DNA of 64,000 bases from Chamaecyparis obtusa (Eukaryota; Streptophyta; Pinopsida; Cupressales; Cupressaceae), in assembly GCA_027943335.1 (NCBI GenBank), contig BSBK01002082.1, forward strand, positions 501,001-565,000, given 5' to 3'. Shown piece by piece: positions 21,721-36,639 of the stretch; the stretch's first letter is position 1; each line of letters begins with the position of its first letter. A program made the translations under genes and the position numbers. A model generated the notes under the pieces. It saw only the letters and a program-made list of their open reading frames with translations, was not told the DNA's origin and ran no database searches.

Positions 21721-24046
21721 AAATGGGTCTTGATGCCCTAGGCTTTGAAGGGCTCGGTCTCAGTTTTTGCGCACCCTAAAGGTTTTTTTTCTTTTCCTTC
21801 ACTTTGAAGGAAGATTGTGTTCGAATCTTTGTCATAGGGACTTGGTTTTATGGTAAACAATCCTTGTAACTATGCAAATGGAGGTCAGGGTTTGACCCTG
21901 TTTCTCATCTATTTGGAGTTGTTATGACCTATTTTCACCTCTCAAGACTCCCCTTCAAATTTTGGGACAGAAGTGATTGAAGGCATCGCTAATTCTTTTC
22001 GAGAATTCTTGGGTGTGTACATTGCCACCAAAAATAGAGCCAGATTTATTTTTTCTCATTTTTGTGTTTCGGTAGTTCCTGGAACTTTTCTTCCAATATC
22101 AGTTGATCTTAAATTCCATTTGGGACCTTGGACACAAAAAATTGAATATGAAAACTTAAACCTTTATAGCTAGGTTTTCTTGTTGGTAGAGCACATCGGT
22201 TTTGACTGTGCTAAGTTTGGTGACCAGGGTAAATGAATCAGTTTGGACTCTACTCCCTCCCCCAAAGCTCCTAATTTTTCTTCCATCCTTCCTTTCCATG
22301 ATGATGGTAAAGGTATTCCTGGTTCTTTCCTAGATGACTTCGACTTCGACGGGGGAGTTAAGCCTTTGGTTTACTGCAGTATGGTGATGGATTCTCTTGG
22401 TACTATTGTACATGTTTTTCTGATTGTGCTTTAGTTGTGGACCTTCCGCTGATTGATACCTATTGATTCTATCCTTAGTTGGTCGCTTATGGAAATTTTG
22501 TGCTCTTCCCTCTGTCCCCTCTAATCTTCCCCATCCCTCATTCTTCCTTTTCCCTCCCTTCTCCCATGGCTCTAGTGTTTTTTTTTATTTGGGTCCCCTT
22601 TCCATTACTTCCCATGTTCTTTTTTCTATATGTCCCTCCCCCTCTTCTACTAAAAGATTAGGATTCCCCTCCCTTGGCCTCATACTTGAAATTTTGCAAA
22701 TCTATAGATGTAGGGAAAATAAAAAGGTCAGAAATAATAAAAGGATATTCATGACTCTACTATAGCTGGGGATGTGGTGAATGGTAGCCAAAGTACTCTG
22801 GAGCAGTATTTCTCCTGTAAATTAAAAATATGATTATTCTCTCTTAGAATATCATAGGGATCAACGACTCTCAAAAATAGATTTTAGTCAAAAATCTACT
22901 AAAAGACCTTCATCCAAATATTCTTCTTATCTAAGAAACTAAAATGATAGAAGAAGCCTTCTAAAAATTAAGTAACTACATCTAGTTGTTTCCTGATTTT
23001 ATGGTTGTTGTAGCAGATGTAGCATCAGAGGGTTTGGCTATTCTTTGGAAACCTTATATAACCTAATTATTTCCCTCCATTTCCATTCCAAAAACACTAT
23101 GCACATATTCTTCATGGATGTTTTCTCTTCAACCAAATGGATTTTGACTAATATCTACGCTCCTAATAGTGTAACTCAAAGAAGAGATTTTTGGGACTCT
23201 ATTCTCTTATATTGTTCTTCTTTTATAAATTCAAATTGGATGATTATGGGAGACTTTAACTCTCCACTTTTCCCTTCTGAAAAAAAGGTGTAATTCGTAT
23301 TTATTTAGATTATATGCAATATCTCCATGATTTTCTATACAATGGTTAGTTTTTGGATTTAGATTAGAGTGGTAATAGGTTTACCTTGGACTCAAATATG
23401 TCTACTGATAACCATCTTATTCATCTTAGATTGGATCATTGTATTATATCTTAAAACTTGATCCATATATGATAAATTAAAATTCATCTTCTCGTATCAG
23501 GATTAGTTGGGATCATTGTACTATCCTCCTCAATTGGGAATCCAGTAAATCCAAATTTTTCATCCCTTCTATATTTGAGGTGATGTGGACTTACAACTCA
23601 CATTTTAAAGCCCTTCTTTTTTACTTCTAGTTTATGAATTTTTAAGGTACTATAATGCTTATATTGGTTAGCAATCTAAAACTGATCTGTTCTAATTTGA
23701 AGAATTGGAACAATTTTTTCTTTGGTAACTTTTTCCTTGAAAAAAGGCTTTAAAGATAAAATATTCCAGAAGTTCAAAGTCAGATTGGAAAAGATGGTTG
23801 GTCACCTCAAAATGCTATGGATGAGAAGTCTCGTTTGTCTACTCTTTTTGATATCATATTAAAAGAATAAATCTTTCGGAAACAAAGATCTAGAATTCAA
23901 TGGAGAAAATAGGGAGATTGTATTACTAAGTTCTTCCACCAATAGACACTAAAACACACAAAGAGAAATTCTAGTAGAGAACTTATCTATTGGGATGGCT
24001 CTATTCTCAAGTTTGAAGAGACTATTTACTTCAGGGATCACTATCA
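21721..24046 (+). mobile_element. Decayed LINE 5' half (ORF1, endonuclease), unit 2
   Basis: Counterpart of 2320-4645. The DUF4283-like ORF1 piece is at 21973-22173 and the endonuclease NIYAP and GDFN piece at 23045-23293. Stops and frameshifts are inherited from before the amplification. Confidence 0.82.
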
Positions 24047-24061
24047 CATATTTGGAAGATA

Positions 24062-24591
24062 TGTTGTCATTCATGTCAACATATTTATTTGTTGTCACAC
24101 TGTTGCAGAGATGTTATAGGAATGTATATTAAAATTATTGGATTGGTACGACTATTCTATTGAAGATATGATGATGTGAAGATTTGTGTGTGTGTGTGTG
24201 TGTGTGTGTGTTTCTCGATGTGTCTATACTTGATATATGTCAAGTTATATATGTTTATAGTAATATTTGAGTTAGTTATGGTTTATTTATGAAAGACTAG
24301 TATTTTGAATGTTTGGGAAGAGACAATGTGGCAGTATTAGGATCATTATTGATTGGTGTGACAATATTTTGAGATGTGAAGGTTATGGAATGTTTAGGAG
24401 TTATATTTGTTTCCTTGACATGATGGGTTCATCGATTTTAGGATCACAAGATATTCTTCTGGAGTGAAAATGTTTACTATTTATTGTTCCTAGTATATTG
24501 TGAAAAGATGATTATGAATTATGAGATAGAGGTGTTGCTGGTGCTGGTGTTATGATTATAAATAATAACCAAGTCCTTCTGCATTTCCACG
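24062..24591. mobile_element. LTR-like sequence, unit 2
   Basis: Counterpart of 4661-5190, with the same TGTTG start at the LINE break. Retains G at 24537, as in unit 1. Confidence 0.3.
24186..24211. repeat. GT microsatellite, 13 repeats
   Basis: The preceding TA found in unit 1 is missing here, giving TTT directly before the array. Confidence 0.95.
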
Positions 24592-24689
24592 TTCAACAAT
24601 CACTGCAAAGACATCTCCTCCATAATAAATTTACATATATGTGTGTGAGATCTTAAAATTTTCTTAGTTCAATCTATAGATCTGTTTAT

Positions 24690-27103
24690 CTATCTATACA
24701 TGCAGCTCAATGTACGATATAATGTGAAATATATATACTTACCAATTTTGACCAATCCTGATATATGATCGTAATCAGTAGAAATCAAAGGGACATCATC
24801 AAAGTTTTCATCTTCATCTCTATCAATTGTATCAGTAACAGCTAGTGGTACTAGATTCCATGCACCTACATATCCACGGTCTTGATTGATACATTCCTCA
24901 TAATTGTCAGTAATGTAATGACAACAAAAGCATGAGTAGTCCCTAGTGTTCAACATCTAACTGCGACAATTCTTACTCATAACTGAATGCAAAGATCGCA
25001 TCTTTTCTATCTTATTGCAACCATGCATAATTTTTCTATCAACACCCGAACAAATGTATATATAATACATTCTATATAAATATAATTTGATTAAAAAATA
25101 TCATAAAATTTTTAAACACTTTCAAATAATTTAAAAATGTGTGCATAACTTTTATACCCCAAAATTTTATATATGGCACCACCTGAGTCAATCCTGATGA
25201 CATGTCATTCTCATTTTGGTGTGAAATGTGTCTTGCACCATTCAACTACATCATGTGCATTTTTTATATGCACTCCCTTATAATTCATTTGATACTTTCG
25301 TATAGCAAGTTTGATGCAAGCTCCGACACCATCATGTTCACCTTTTCCATGTCCACTCTCAAAGAAACTCCAGACATGTGGTATGTTTTCATTACGATGA
25401 TGTCTACATAGTGCATAAAATGGTCTTGATGATTTGAATTGTGCAGCACATCCATCTGACCAAACATAATGTTTATCAATTTTTATACCTTTTTCTTTCA
25501 AATTTGCAAAAAACATCTTGAAGCAGTGTTCTACATAATGAATGTCAAGCTGTCTATCATCACTTATATAAAAATGATATTCCTTCTTGATGACCCATGC
25601 TTCAAATGTGCTCTGAATACCATCCAAATCTAATTGTGCGTGTCGATAACACACATGTACCATAATAGTAATTTTCTCTGGAAAGTAGTATTTTGAATGA
25701 ATTGCCTTTTGATGAACAAAAGAATAATTTTCTCCAAAATCAACAATTGATACAATAGTTCCAAGTGGGAAATTGTATCTTAGTGTTTCTAATTGTTGTG
25801 CTTGCCACTTTGCAAAAAAAGCATGATGAATGTAGGGTTGAATCATTTTTAAAATTTTTTTCCATAAATACTCCAACATTTATCTCTTGTTCAACATATT
25901 CTAACCTTTTGGATTATTTCCCAAATTTTGTTTCATTCTTTACATATTTGTAAATCTTTCAATTTACCATCTTTGTTACATCAATATTTTCATTTTTCAA
26001 AGGAAAAAAAGTCAAATTAGCACATGTTTGACATATTCCTTTTATGCAATTTATTTGTCCAGCTACATCATCTCTTTTGTCATATAAAATGGATGAGATG
26101 AACTCACTTCGTCTAGTAGGAGGAGCATTTTCAAAACCATAAGTGTCTTCTACAAACTTTCAAAAAACCTGATAGTGGAGAGAAAATTCAATATGATAAC
26201 AACAACAACAAGTTTCAAACACTTTGTCTGTCTTGCTATAATATGGCTTCAATCTTTCAAACAATGTTTTCCCAATCTTTATATTAGGATATGAACTACA
26301 AAAGGACACATACATTTTATGTTGTGTTGTGTCCAAGAAATGTTTCGAATGATATTCATATTGATTAGCTGAAATTCTATGTCTGATAACATCTCTAGTG
26401 TTTGACGAAGGATGTGTATTATCATTCCAAAATGACGTGACCAAATTTCTTATTCCTTCATCAATCCTATCAGAACAAGGAGCTCTACACATGATTGCAC
26501 AATTGCCTTCCGAGGTGCTATCATCCAAAAGTATTCTCCTATTAACATATCATGATATTGTTTTCCTATTAGAACCAAACTTATATGTAACTAAAGATAT
26601 CTATCTTTTTCGTCCCATAGTGTTACCTACAATGGATGTCAACATAACTTTTCTTGTAATGGTCTTATGTATAGTGATAGATCACTCCACTAGCTTGTTC
26701 AAAACTTTCTTAATTTTTTCAATCATATCAGTTTGCATGTCAACAACTTTTCTCTTCTTTGATGTTGTGTCTATACCCAATAATTTTAATGCCCCTTAAA
26801 ACTTTTTGTTTATAAGTACACGTGAAAGCAATTGAGCTTGTTCAAGTGTTCCAAAATTATCAAATTTAACCAATATTTCTCTTGCTATCATATTCATTGA
26901 TCTCTTCTTAGAAACACTTCAGGGTTGGACATTAGCAAGTGATCTCAAAGTCTCCACATCCATTGTAAGTAAATGATCTAAGTTTCTATAATTAATATTT
27001 CTCTTTACAGTTTTAGCTAAATTTAAAAGTTCATCCATACCAGTAGGAGCACGTGATGTTGACCCTTCTCCAACATCAATTGTTTTTCCTTGTCCTTCAT
27101 TGA
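24690..27103 (-). pseudogene. Decayed DDE-type transposase gene, unit 2
   Basis: Counterpart of 5287-7700. The 222-residue core is at 25211-25879, the 122-codon Cys-rich block at 26160-26528, and the C-terminal exon-like piece at 24690-24956. Core residues 8-9 read Lys-Ile instead of Phe-Phe because an A-run/T-run block is flipped at about 25852-25861. The acidic and HGKG motifs are unchanged. Lys-to-Arg and Cys-to-Ser differences from unit 1 occur in the 122-codon block. Non-functional. Confidence 0.6.
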
Positions 27104-28158
27104 TCTCTTTTCCAAATGGGCTTTTAAAAGGTTTAATCAGGACTTCTGTTTATTTTGTACCTGGATCCTTTCCCATCTTTGCTGGGGAATCTGGAAGGAG
27201 TGTAACAATCACATTTTTTGTGATTGTTCCTCTCTCCCCAAAATTATCTTTGAAAAAATCCAACATGCTGTTAAGAAGAACTTTTTCTATTGCGGAAGAT
27301 CTAATTATCTTGCAGGAAAGTCCTAGATAGCTTCCCAGGATAAAAGACAGAATTGTGAGTGGAGTATTCCCCGACTGGTTGGACCAAAGACAACTTCGAT
27401 GGTGCTGCCAAAGGGAACCCAGGACAAGATGGAAGTAGAGGAATCATGAGGAATTTCTTTGGCTTTGGCATTGCGGTTGTTAGTCTGCCTTTGGGTGCTC
27501 AAACCAATCATTATGTTGAAGCTTCTCCGGTTCTATAGGTCACCAAACTAGCTCATGATATGGGCGGTCAAGTGGCTCTGGCTGCAAGGAGACTCGATGA
27601 ACATCATCAACTGCTTAAACTTCACTCACTCTCCCTCATCAACTATATCCAACATCATTGTTCATACTCGAGCCATTCTTAACTCTTTTTAAAAGGTGTA
27701 TATCTCCCACGTGTACAAGGAAGCCAACGGTGTGGCTGATTGGTTCATTAACTTGTCCGTCACGAAGGAAGCTAAGTTGACATGGCAAAGAGGAGAAGAT
27801 TTTCCCATTGAAGTGAAGAGTATCCTAGAAAAGGAAAGACTCCATTGCACTAAGGGCATCATCTTATAACCACAATGATTTGCAACGAGGACGGTGGCTG
27901 TATCCCATTTTTAACAGTCTCACTATGTACACAATGGTCTCCAGCTCACCCTCTGGGCTGTTTGTTCCTTCATTTGCTTCTCGAGATTTGGGTATTTTTG
28001 GCTTTCTCTATCCTTGTCTGCTCTATTTTTTTGTGGCTTTTCGGCCTTGGCCTTTTTGTGGCTTGTTTCTTGTTTGTTATGTTCTTGCTTCAAACTTCTT
28101 TTTTAGAGTCGTGGGTTTCAGGAAACCTGTAAAACTTGTTTTACTTAATAAAAAAAAA
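27103..28158 (+). pseudogene. LINE 3' end with RNase H domain, copy A, unit 2
   Basis: Counterpart of 7700-8753. RNase H reads NFDGAAKGNPGQDG (Ala where unit 1 has Thr). The A-rich tail is longer, with AATAAAAAAAAA in place of AATAAAAAAC. Confidence 0.84.
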
Positions 28159-30450
28159 GTGGCACAATTTTGTGTTGAATTTGACTCATTCTCCAATTTC
28201 TATTCATCTCTATTTTATCAAACATTAACAATTCAATTTACATTTACTATGACAACATTCAAATCAATTGATCCTTGCCTCAAGGTATGACTTCCTTAAA
28301 TAGGTTCATTTCACTTAGTACTCATCCGAGGACATGCTAGAAAGAACTACACAATTAAATTTTAAAATTTTAAAATTCAAAATTCTAATAACTTCCTTCT
28401 AGCTATTATGTGTGAATTTTTTGGATGTTTACCTAACATGTTACAATTTCTTAGCGAGTCAAAACACATTTAGGTACCATTTGTCAAATAATCTAAGAAA
28501 GTGTTTAACACACACTTTATGTTTTTAAGGCACTTACACTCTCAACACAAGATACATGAATTAAAATATAATGATAGGCATTCAACAAACTACTTTAAGT
28601 ATTCTCCTTAGAATGTAAATGCTTTCGACAAGATGTCTCAATAAATCATTAACAATGCAACTCCAAATTTTCCACCACACACCACTACTTCCTCAAATTT
28701 GTATCTCCTAGTTCTCACACCCATTTCTCATAAATTTCAATTGGTTTGATCTTCTATTTATACCATCTTAGATCAATGCCAAATAATAATTAGGCAAGCC
28801 ATAATAAGGGAGAAGGGGTATTCCAAAAGTCTTTCACCAAAACATAATTGTGGTGAAAGGCTAGGTCTTATCGAAGAGATAGAGAGGACCCAAAACATCA
28901 TAAAAAAATATCTAATGTGATGTTGAAAATCACACACATTTGACACACGTCCTCCAGAGCCAAGGACAAAGTAACATAAATAAGAGAACAACATTTTAAA
29001 CCGACCCCATACACAATTCAACACCAAAGAAAATAATCACTACTATGTAGATCACACAATGACTTGAACATGTGCAACATCATTCGAAAGAAAATATATC
29101 ACATTTCCTCAATGATCAAGCTACCATAACCATTCTAACATGAAATTCCTCATAACTACAAAGCCAAGAAAACACAATCATGAAGCATATCACTAAAACC
29201 ATACTTGGGGTACATTTGTTTACCAAAAATTAAACTGGAACACCATAAACAAGTTGTAAGCAATCCCTCAAAGAGACAAAACCCATGAAACACCAATGCG
29301 TTGAAACACAAAGCATTTTCAAAACTAGTACTGATAGACACCCAAACTATCAACACAATGTATACATCATAAATATCAAGTGGAACACCAGGGAGTGCAC
29401 TAAATATCAACTAGAACGCCAAGTACCTTTCTCAACATGGCTAAGATCATCCTTGAAATGTTCTAGACAATATTTTTTATGTTATAAATGAGCCACATAT
29501 AACTCCTAATCACTCTTGACATGTGCTGAACCATCGACATACACTAGATGATTATGACCACTTTCTCATTTTCCTTCATATCTTTAGACTAACTAATTAT
29601 ATTCTTCCATACCTTTTTTATCCCTATTTACCCTTCTATTTCTAGATACCCATATCCTCTTATTCTTTTATTTTTACTCACTTTCCGTTATTTTTCTTTT
29701 TCCAAGTCTTATCTATTTCCAATAGATTTTTTTAATGTTTCTACTCTTGATTACATTCTTTTATTTTTGTTGTATTTACTTGACAATATTTGATATGTAA
29801 AAATATAACACAGGTAAGTTAAAAAAATTTGTTGCGGGCTTTTTCGACATTTCCACATAATTTTGGGCAAATTTGTCATGGGTAGTCACAATTAAGACTA
29901 ATTCCATGTGTTGAATATTCTCAGAAAATTTAAATCCTTCAATGTAATGAACACCCTTTTATCACATATCAACTCATAAGTTCTTCATTTATTTTTTTAA
30001 ATATCTTTAAGTTCTAAGAATTTCAATCTTTTGCACCAAACATAAATTCTTCAAAATAAAGTTTTAATTTTATTGTATTTTTCTTGATCTTTTTATCATT
30101 TAACTTTCTAATTGTTTAGATTTTTAAGAAAAATGGTAAATATTTATATAATTATAGGAACATTAGAAGTTTTTTCACTTAAAAATTTACAAAGAATATA
30201 GAATAGAAATATGAATATTCTTAAATGGAACAATCTCACCCTTTGATTGCAAAGCAACTTTTATAGTGTAGTTCAATTTCAAAGAATTTATTTTTCCATT
30301 TTCATTTTTCTACATAGATTTCAATTTAAAATAATTTATGAATTAAATTGGATTTTTCACTCCAAAATTTACAAAGAATGTAGAATAAAAATATGAATGT
30401 TCTTAAAGAAACAATATCATCCTTTTATGCAAAATAAATTTATAATATCT
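28159..30450. other. Noncoding tail of duplication A, unit 2
   Basis: Counterpart of 8754-11047. No supported gene. Confidence 0.6.
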
Positions 30451-31646
30451 CACTACTACAAAGTAAGGTATTTCAAGACAATTTTTTGAGACGAAAAACT
30501 ATTATTGTCTTAACTTTATGTTTTCTTTTCTTTTTTATTTATTTCTATTTTGACTTTTTGGCTCTAAAAGACAAGTTTGCAAAAATGTAACTAAGCGGGA
30601 AAATAATTTCACCCCACCACAAAACACATTGGATTGGAAGGGCGAGAAGCATCAAGGGTTTCAGATTTTGTCCTAAACGTATGGCAGTCATCAGCCATCC
30701 GTCCCAGAGGCAAATTTATTTCAAGATAGCTTGTGCAGAATAAAGGTGGTTGTGTACATACAACATAACCTTAACATAAAGAAAAGTGGGGCTTCTACAC
30801 AAATCTATGCCCTTTTTTATTATTGGAGATCCAATCACATCCCAACCCCTATATAATTTTGATCTCGGTGGGGCTCTCCAGGAACTCAAAAGCGGTCAAT
30901 TCCTCGACCCACTCAAAATTCTTTTTCAACAGAGTCACTAGCGAGAATTGCAGCCTTTAATTCTTCGAACCCTCAATCTTCCCTGTGCCATACAAATTTA
31001 ACAGTAATGTAAATTTTCCAAAATTTCTTGTCAATCGTTGCTCTGTAAGCTTTTATCCTTTCAAAATGTTGAACACATTTAGGGGTTTTAAATTTTTTTT
31101 TGTGATTTTCAAAATGTTGAACACATTTAGGGTTTTTTTATTCTTTCTCTGATTTTCAAAATGTTGAACACATTTAGGGTTTTTTTATTGGTTCTGTGAT
31201 TTTCTTGTAAAGGTCTGAGGCCTCCAGCCGCCTCATATATGCCTCGACGGACTCACAGATTCTGATCTATCAGCTGTGGGCATGCTAGATCTAGGCCTAA
31301 TGAAGAACAAGAAATTGGGGAGAAACACAGGATCCACTACCACTACTGGAAAAATATTTATTGACAGTTGTGCTACTGCTTCCTTCCCTTCCAAATCCTC
31401 CACCATATTCACTAGCACATAATCTCCCTTATTTTGCATTCAGCTTTCATACAACAATATTTTGACTAGGCATTCTCAACACGGTAGAAGGATACAAGAT
31501 CGATCGGCAAGAGAGGCGGAAGATTACCTGGCAAAAGGTGATCAAATTCCTTGACCTCTTTGCTTCTCCCACTAAAAATAATTTTATGTTGTAACATATG
31601 ATTGATGGGTAATTAGAAAGCTAAAAAATCCTAAATTTCACAGGTA
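30451..31646 (+). other. Unique stretch between A and B, unit 2
   Basis: Counterpart of 11048-12242, beginning with the CACTA-like CACTACTACAAA. It holds the TATA-like motif and the unrecognised 46-codon frame with one changed codon (GCT to ACT near 31344). Confidence 0.35.
31060..31201. repeat. Minisatellite, three 47-48 bp units, unit 2
   Basis: Same three-unit array as at 11656-11797. Confidence 0.92.
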
Positions 31647-31995
31647 TGTCTATACCCAATATCTTTAATACCCCTTCCAACTTTTTGTTTATAAGTACAA
31701 GTGAATGCAATTAAGCCTGTTCAAGTGTTTCAAAATTATCAAATTTAACCAATATTTCTCTTGCTATCATATTCATTGATCTCTTCTTAGAAAGACTTAA
31801 GGGTTGAACATTAGCAAGTGATCTCAAATTCGCCACAGCCATTATAAGTAAATGATCTAAGTTTCTATAATTAATATTTATCTTTACAATTTGAGCTAAA
31901 TTTAAAAGTTCATCCATTCCAGTAGGAGCACGTGATGTTGACCCTTCTCCAACATCAATTGTTTTTCCCTGTCCTTCATTGATCTCTTTTCCCAA
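31647..31995 (-). pseudogene. Transposase N-terminal fragment, copy B, unit 2
   Basis: Counterpart of 12243-12591. The 94-codon frame stays open, with Asp changed to Ala after LLIM. Confidence 0.58.
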
Positions 31996-33035
31996 TGGGC
32001 TTTCAAAAGTTTTAATTAGGACATCCGTTTATTCTGTACCTGGCTCCTTCCCCATCTTTGCTGGGGAATCTGGAAGGAGCGTAAGAATCGCATTTTTTGT
32101 GATTGTTCCTCTCCCCACAAAATTATCTTTGAAAAAATCCAACATGCTGTTAAGGAGAACTTTTTCTATTATGGAAGATCTAATCATCTTGCAGGAAAGT
32201 CTCAGATAGCTACCCAGGATAAAAGACATAATTGTGAGTGGAGTATCCCCCCGACTCGCTAGACTGAAGCCAACTTCGATGGTGCTGCTAAAGGGAACCC
32301 GGGACAAGCTGGAAGCAGAGGAATCGTGAGGAATTTCTTTGGCCTTGGCATTGCGGTTGTTAGTCTCCCTTTGGGTGCTCAAACTAATCATTATGTTGAA
32401 GCTGGTGCACCTCTATAGGTCACCAAACTAGCTCATGATATGGGGGTTCAAGTGGCTCTGGCTGGAAGGATACTCGATGAACATCATCAACTGCTTAAAC
32501 CTCACTCACTCTCCCTCATGGACTATATCCAACATTATTGTCGATACTCGAGCCATTCTTAACTCTTTTGAAAAGGTGTATATCTCCCATGTGTACAGGT
32601 AATCTAACGGTGTGGCTGATTGGTTCGCCAACTTGGCCGTCACGAAGGAAGCTAAGTTGACATGGCAAAAAGGAGAAGATTTTCCCATTGAAGTGAAAAG
32701 TATCCTAGAAAAGGAAAGACTCCATTGCACTCAGAGCATCATCTTACAACCACAATGATTTGCAAGGAGGACGGTGGCTGTATCCCATTTTTGAACAGTC
32801 ACACTATGAACATAATGGTCTCCATTTCACCCTTTGGGCTTTTTGTTCCTTCATTTGCTTCCCTGGATTTGAGTATTTTGGCTTTCTCTAGCCTTGTCTG
32901 CTCTATTTTTTTGTGGCTTTTCGGCCCTGGCCTTTTTGTGGCTTGTTTCTTGTTTGTTGTATTCTTGCTTCAAACTTCTTTTTTAGAGTCGCGGGTTTCA
33001 GGAACCCTGTAATACCTGCTTTACTTAATAAAAAA
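31994..33035 (+). pseudogene. LINE 3' end with RNase H domain, copy B, unit 2
   Basis: Counterpart of 12590-13630, with the same NFDGAAKGNPG motif and the same disabling stops. Ends in TTAATAAAAAA. Confidence 0.83.
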
Positions 33036-34644
33036 CAAGTGGCACAACTTTGTGTTGAATTTGACTCATTCTCCAATTTCTATTCATCTCTATTTTCTCA
33101 AACATTAACAATTCAATTTACATTTACTATGACAACATTCAAATCAATTGATTCTTGCCTCAAAGTATGACTTCCTTAAATAGGTTCATTTCACTTAGTA
33201 TTCATCCGAGGACATGCTAGAAAGAACTACACAAATAAATTTTTAAAATTTAAAATTCAAAATTCTAATAACTTTCTTCTAGCTATTATGTGTGAATTTT
33301 TCAGATGTTTACCTGACAAGTTACTATTTCTTGGGGATTCAAAACACATTTAGGTATCATTTGTCAAATAATCTAAGAAAGTGTTTAACACACACTTTAT
33401 GTTTTTAAGGCACTTACCCTCTGTACATAAGATACATGAATTAAAATATAATGATAGGCATTCAACAAGCTACTACGAGTATTCTCCTTAGAATGTAAAT
33501 GCTTTTGACATGATGTCTCAATAATTCATTAACAATGCAACTCCAAATTTTTCACCACACACCACTACTTCCTCAAATTTGTATCTCCTAGTTCTCAAAC
33601 CCATTTTTGATAAATTTCAATTGGTTTGATCTTCTATTTAGACAATCTTAGATCAATGCCAAATAATAATTAAGCCAGGCATAATAAGGGAGAAGGGGTA
33701 TTCCAAAAGTCTTTCACCAAAACATAATTGTGGTGAAAGACTAGGTCTTCTCCAAGAGATAGAGAGGACCTAAAAAATCATAAAAAAATATCTAATGGGA
33801 TCTTGAAAATTACACACACTTGACACACCTCCTCCAAAGCCAAGGACAAAGTAACATAAATAAGAGAACAACATTTTAAACCGACCCCATACACAATACA
33901 ACACCAAAGAAAATAATTACTACTATGTAGATCACACAATGACTTTAACATGTGCAACATCATATGACAGAAAATATATCACATTTCCTCAATGATCAAG
34001 CTGCCACAACCATTCTAACATGAAATTCCTCATAACTACAAAGCCAAGAAAACACAATCATGAAGCATATCACTAAAACATCCTTGGGGTACATCTGTTT
34101 ACCAAAAATTAAACTGGAACACCATTAACAAGTTGTAAGCCATCCCTCAAAGAGACAAAACCCAGGAAACGCCAATGCATTGAAACACAAAGCATTTTCA
34201 AAACTAGTACTAATAGACACCCAAACTATCAACACAATGTATCCATCACAAATATCAAGTGGAACACCAGGGAGTGCAATAAATATCAACTAGACTGCCA
34301 AGTACCTTTCTCAACATGGCTAAGATCATCCTTGAAATGTTCTAGACAATATTTTTTATGTTATAAATGAGCCCCATATAACTCCTAATCACTCTTGACA
34401 TGTGTTGAACCATCTGCATACACTAGATGATTATGACCACTTTCTCATTTTCCTTCATATCTTTAGACTAAATAATTATATTCTTCCATACCTTTTTTAT
34501 CCCTATTTACCCTTCTATTTCTAGATACCCATTTCCTCTTACTCTTTTATTTTTACTCACTTTCCCTTATTTTCCTTTTTCCAAGTCTTATCTATTTCCA
34601 ATATATTTTTGAATGTTTCTACTCTTCATTACATTCTTTTATTA
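33036..34644. other. Noncoding tail of duplication B, unit 2
   Basis: Counterpart of 13631-15240. No supported gene. Confidence 0.6.
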
Positions 34645-35385
34645 GTACTTTTTGATAGGCTAGGCAAGTACTATTGCATCCATTTTTGGATTTCTCCCAT
34701 TAACTAGTGATTAAAAAATCACATTTCTACCAATTAAAATTATTATTTTTATCAAATTTGTTACAAAATTAATAATCTATATTGTATACATGCACATTTT
34801 TTATGTTTATAATTCAACAAAATTAATTTCGAGCTCTTCTATTGGCTTAAAAATTTAGCCTCTTATACACAGATTTTGTGGAAGCACTACCTCTATTACA
34901 ATCAAATGCTTTACCATGCCCTTAAAATAATTCATATATATTTTTAAAAATATGTTATAATATAAATGCATGGTTTTGGATATAGATTATTTATTAACTA
35001 ATGTAGATTAAATTGAATAATAAAATTTGTTATATGTATTATAATTAGATGTTATATATTTAGATTAAATAACATAAATTATAATTATAATCTAAATATT
35101 AATATACTTAACTTTTTCATTATATAAGTTATATGAACTATATAAAATATTATTAAAATTGTTCCTTGTATTTATAATTATTATATATTTATAATTCTAA
35201 ATTAATATAAAACTTCACCTATTATATCAAATAGCTATAATATTGATTACATTGTGATTAATACCAATTATATTCGTACTTAGTAACTACAACAATGTAT
35301 ATTTGTTTATCTTTAACTTATCATTATTAACTATAGCCATAATACAATTTGGAATATTATTATTATTATTATTATTATTATGATG

Positions 35386-35438
<53 letters not shown>

Positions 35439-35468
35439 GGCAAGTGCTTGGCCACTACGTGGCACTTG
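34645..35468. mobile_element. Hairpin-ended insertion, unit 2
   Basis: Counterpart of 15241-16058. GTACTT/AAGTAC at the left end and CAAGTGC/GCACTTG at the right end are conserved. The length differs only through the TTA array. Confidence 0.55.
35355..35436. repeat. TTA microsatellite with GATGAT interruption, unit 2
   Basis: About 82 bp. The first arm is shorter and the second longer than in unit 1. Confidence 0.95.
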
Positions 35469-36148
35469 TTTGTGTTGTATTTACTTGACCACATTTGATA
35501 TGTAAACATATAACATAGGTAAGTTAAAAAAAATTGTCGCGGGCTTTTTCCACATAATTTTGGACAAATGTGTCATAGGTAGTCACAATTAAGACTAATT
35601 CCATGTGTTGAATATTCTCAAAAAATTTAAATCCTTCAATGTAATGAACACCCTTTTATTGCATATCAACTCACAAGTTCTTCATTTATTTTTTTAAATA
35701 TCTTTTTGTTCTAAGAATTTCAATCTTTTGCGCAAAACATAAATTCTTCAAAATAAAGTTTTTAATTTTATTGTATTTTTCTTGATCTTTTTATCATTTA
35801 ACTTTCTAATTGTTTAGATTTTTAAGAAAAATGGTAAATATTTCTATAATTATAGGAACATTAGGATTTTTTTCACTTAAAAATTTACAAAGAATATAGA
35901 ATAGAAATATGAATATTCTTAAATGGAACAATCTAACCTTTTTATTGTAAAGCCACTTTTATAGTGTATTTCAATTTCAAAGAATTTATTTTGCCATTTT
36001 CATTTTTCTACATAGATTTCAATTTAAAATAATTTATGAATTAAATTGGATTTTTCACTCCAACATTTACAAGGAATATAGAATAGAAATATGAATGTTC
36101 TTAAATAAACAATATCATCCTTTTATGCAAAATAAATTTATAATATCT

Positions 36149-36639
36149 TTTATTTTCAAGTTTCTTATACAGATTTGAATTTCAAGCAATTTTAATCATC
36201 ACTCATCACTTACTTAAAAAAGATCTTTTGTTTGATCTAATTAAATTATGTTTGAATCTTCATTGATGTATGAGACAACTCACTCTTCTTATAAATTTCT
36301 AGTTTCTACCTAGCTAACGGTTTCTTCCAATATTTGTTGAGTTGCTACGTGTGTGTTGCAACATTTGTTATTCTATATTCATTGATGATTAGATCTCCAT
36401 TTTGTTGAGTTGCATGACTTTGCCTTTTGTGCATCTCGAAATCCACTGTAGAGTTACAGGCCTTCCATTCATAGTCCATTCATAGGACTTTTATTTAGGG
36501 TTTAGGGAAAGAATTCGCGTGTGAACAAAATGGTTGAAAAGACTACAAGCAGTAACATAAATTAAATTTCGTTTAGATATTAATTTATGAATTAAATTGC
36601 ACCTTTCGCTCATCACATTCATTGATTTCAATGTATTTT
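36149..36639. other. AT-rich spacer, unit 2, no gene seen
   Basis: Counterpart of 16739-17229, including the TTTAGGGTTTAGGG motif. Confidence 0.5.

Larger units (their letters stand above)
26768..30450. repeat. Internal duplication, copy A (unit 2)
   Basis: Counterpart of 7365-11047; ends at the same AATATCT followed by CACTACTACAAA. Confidence 0.93.
31647..36148. repeat. Internal duplication, copy B (unit 2)
   Basis: Counterpart of 12243-16738, including the hairpin-ended insertion. Confidence 0.93.
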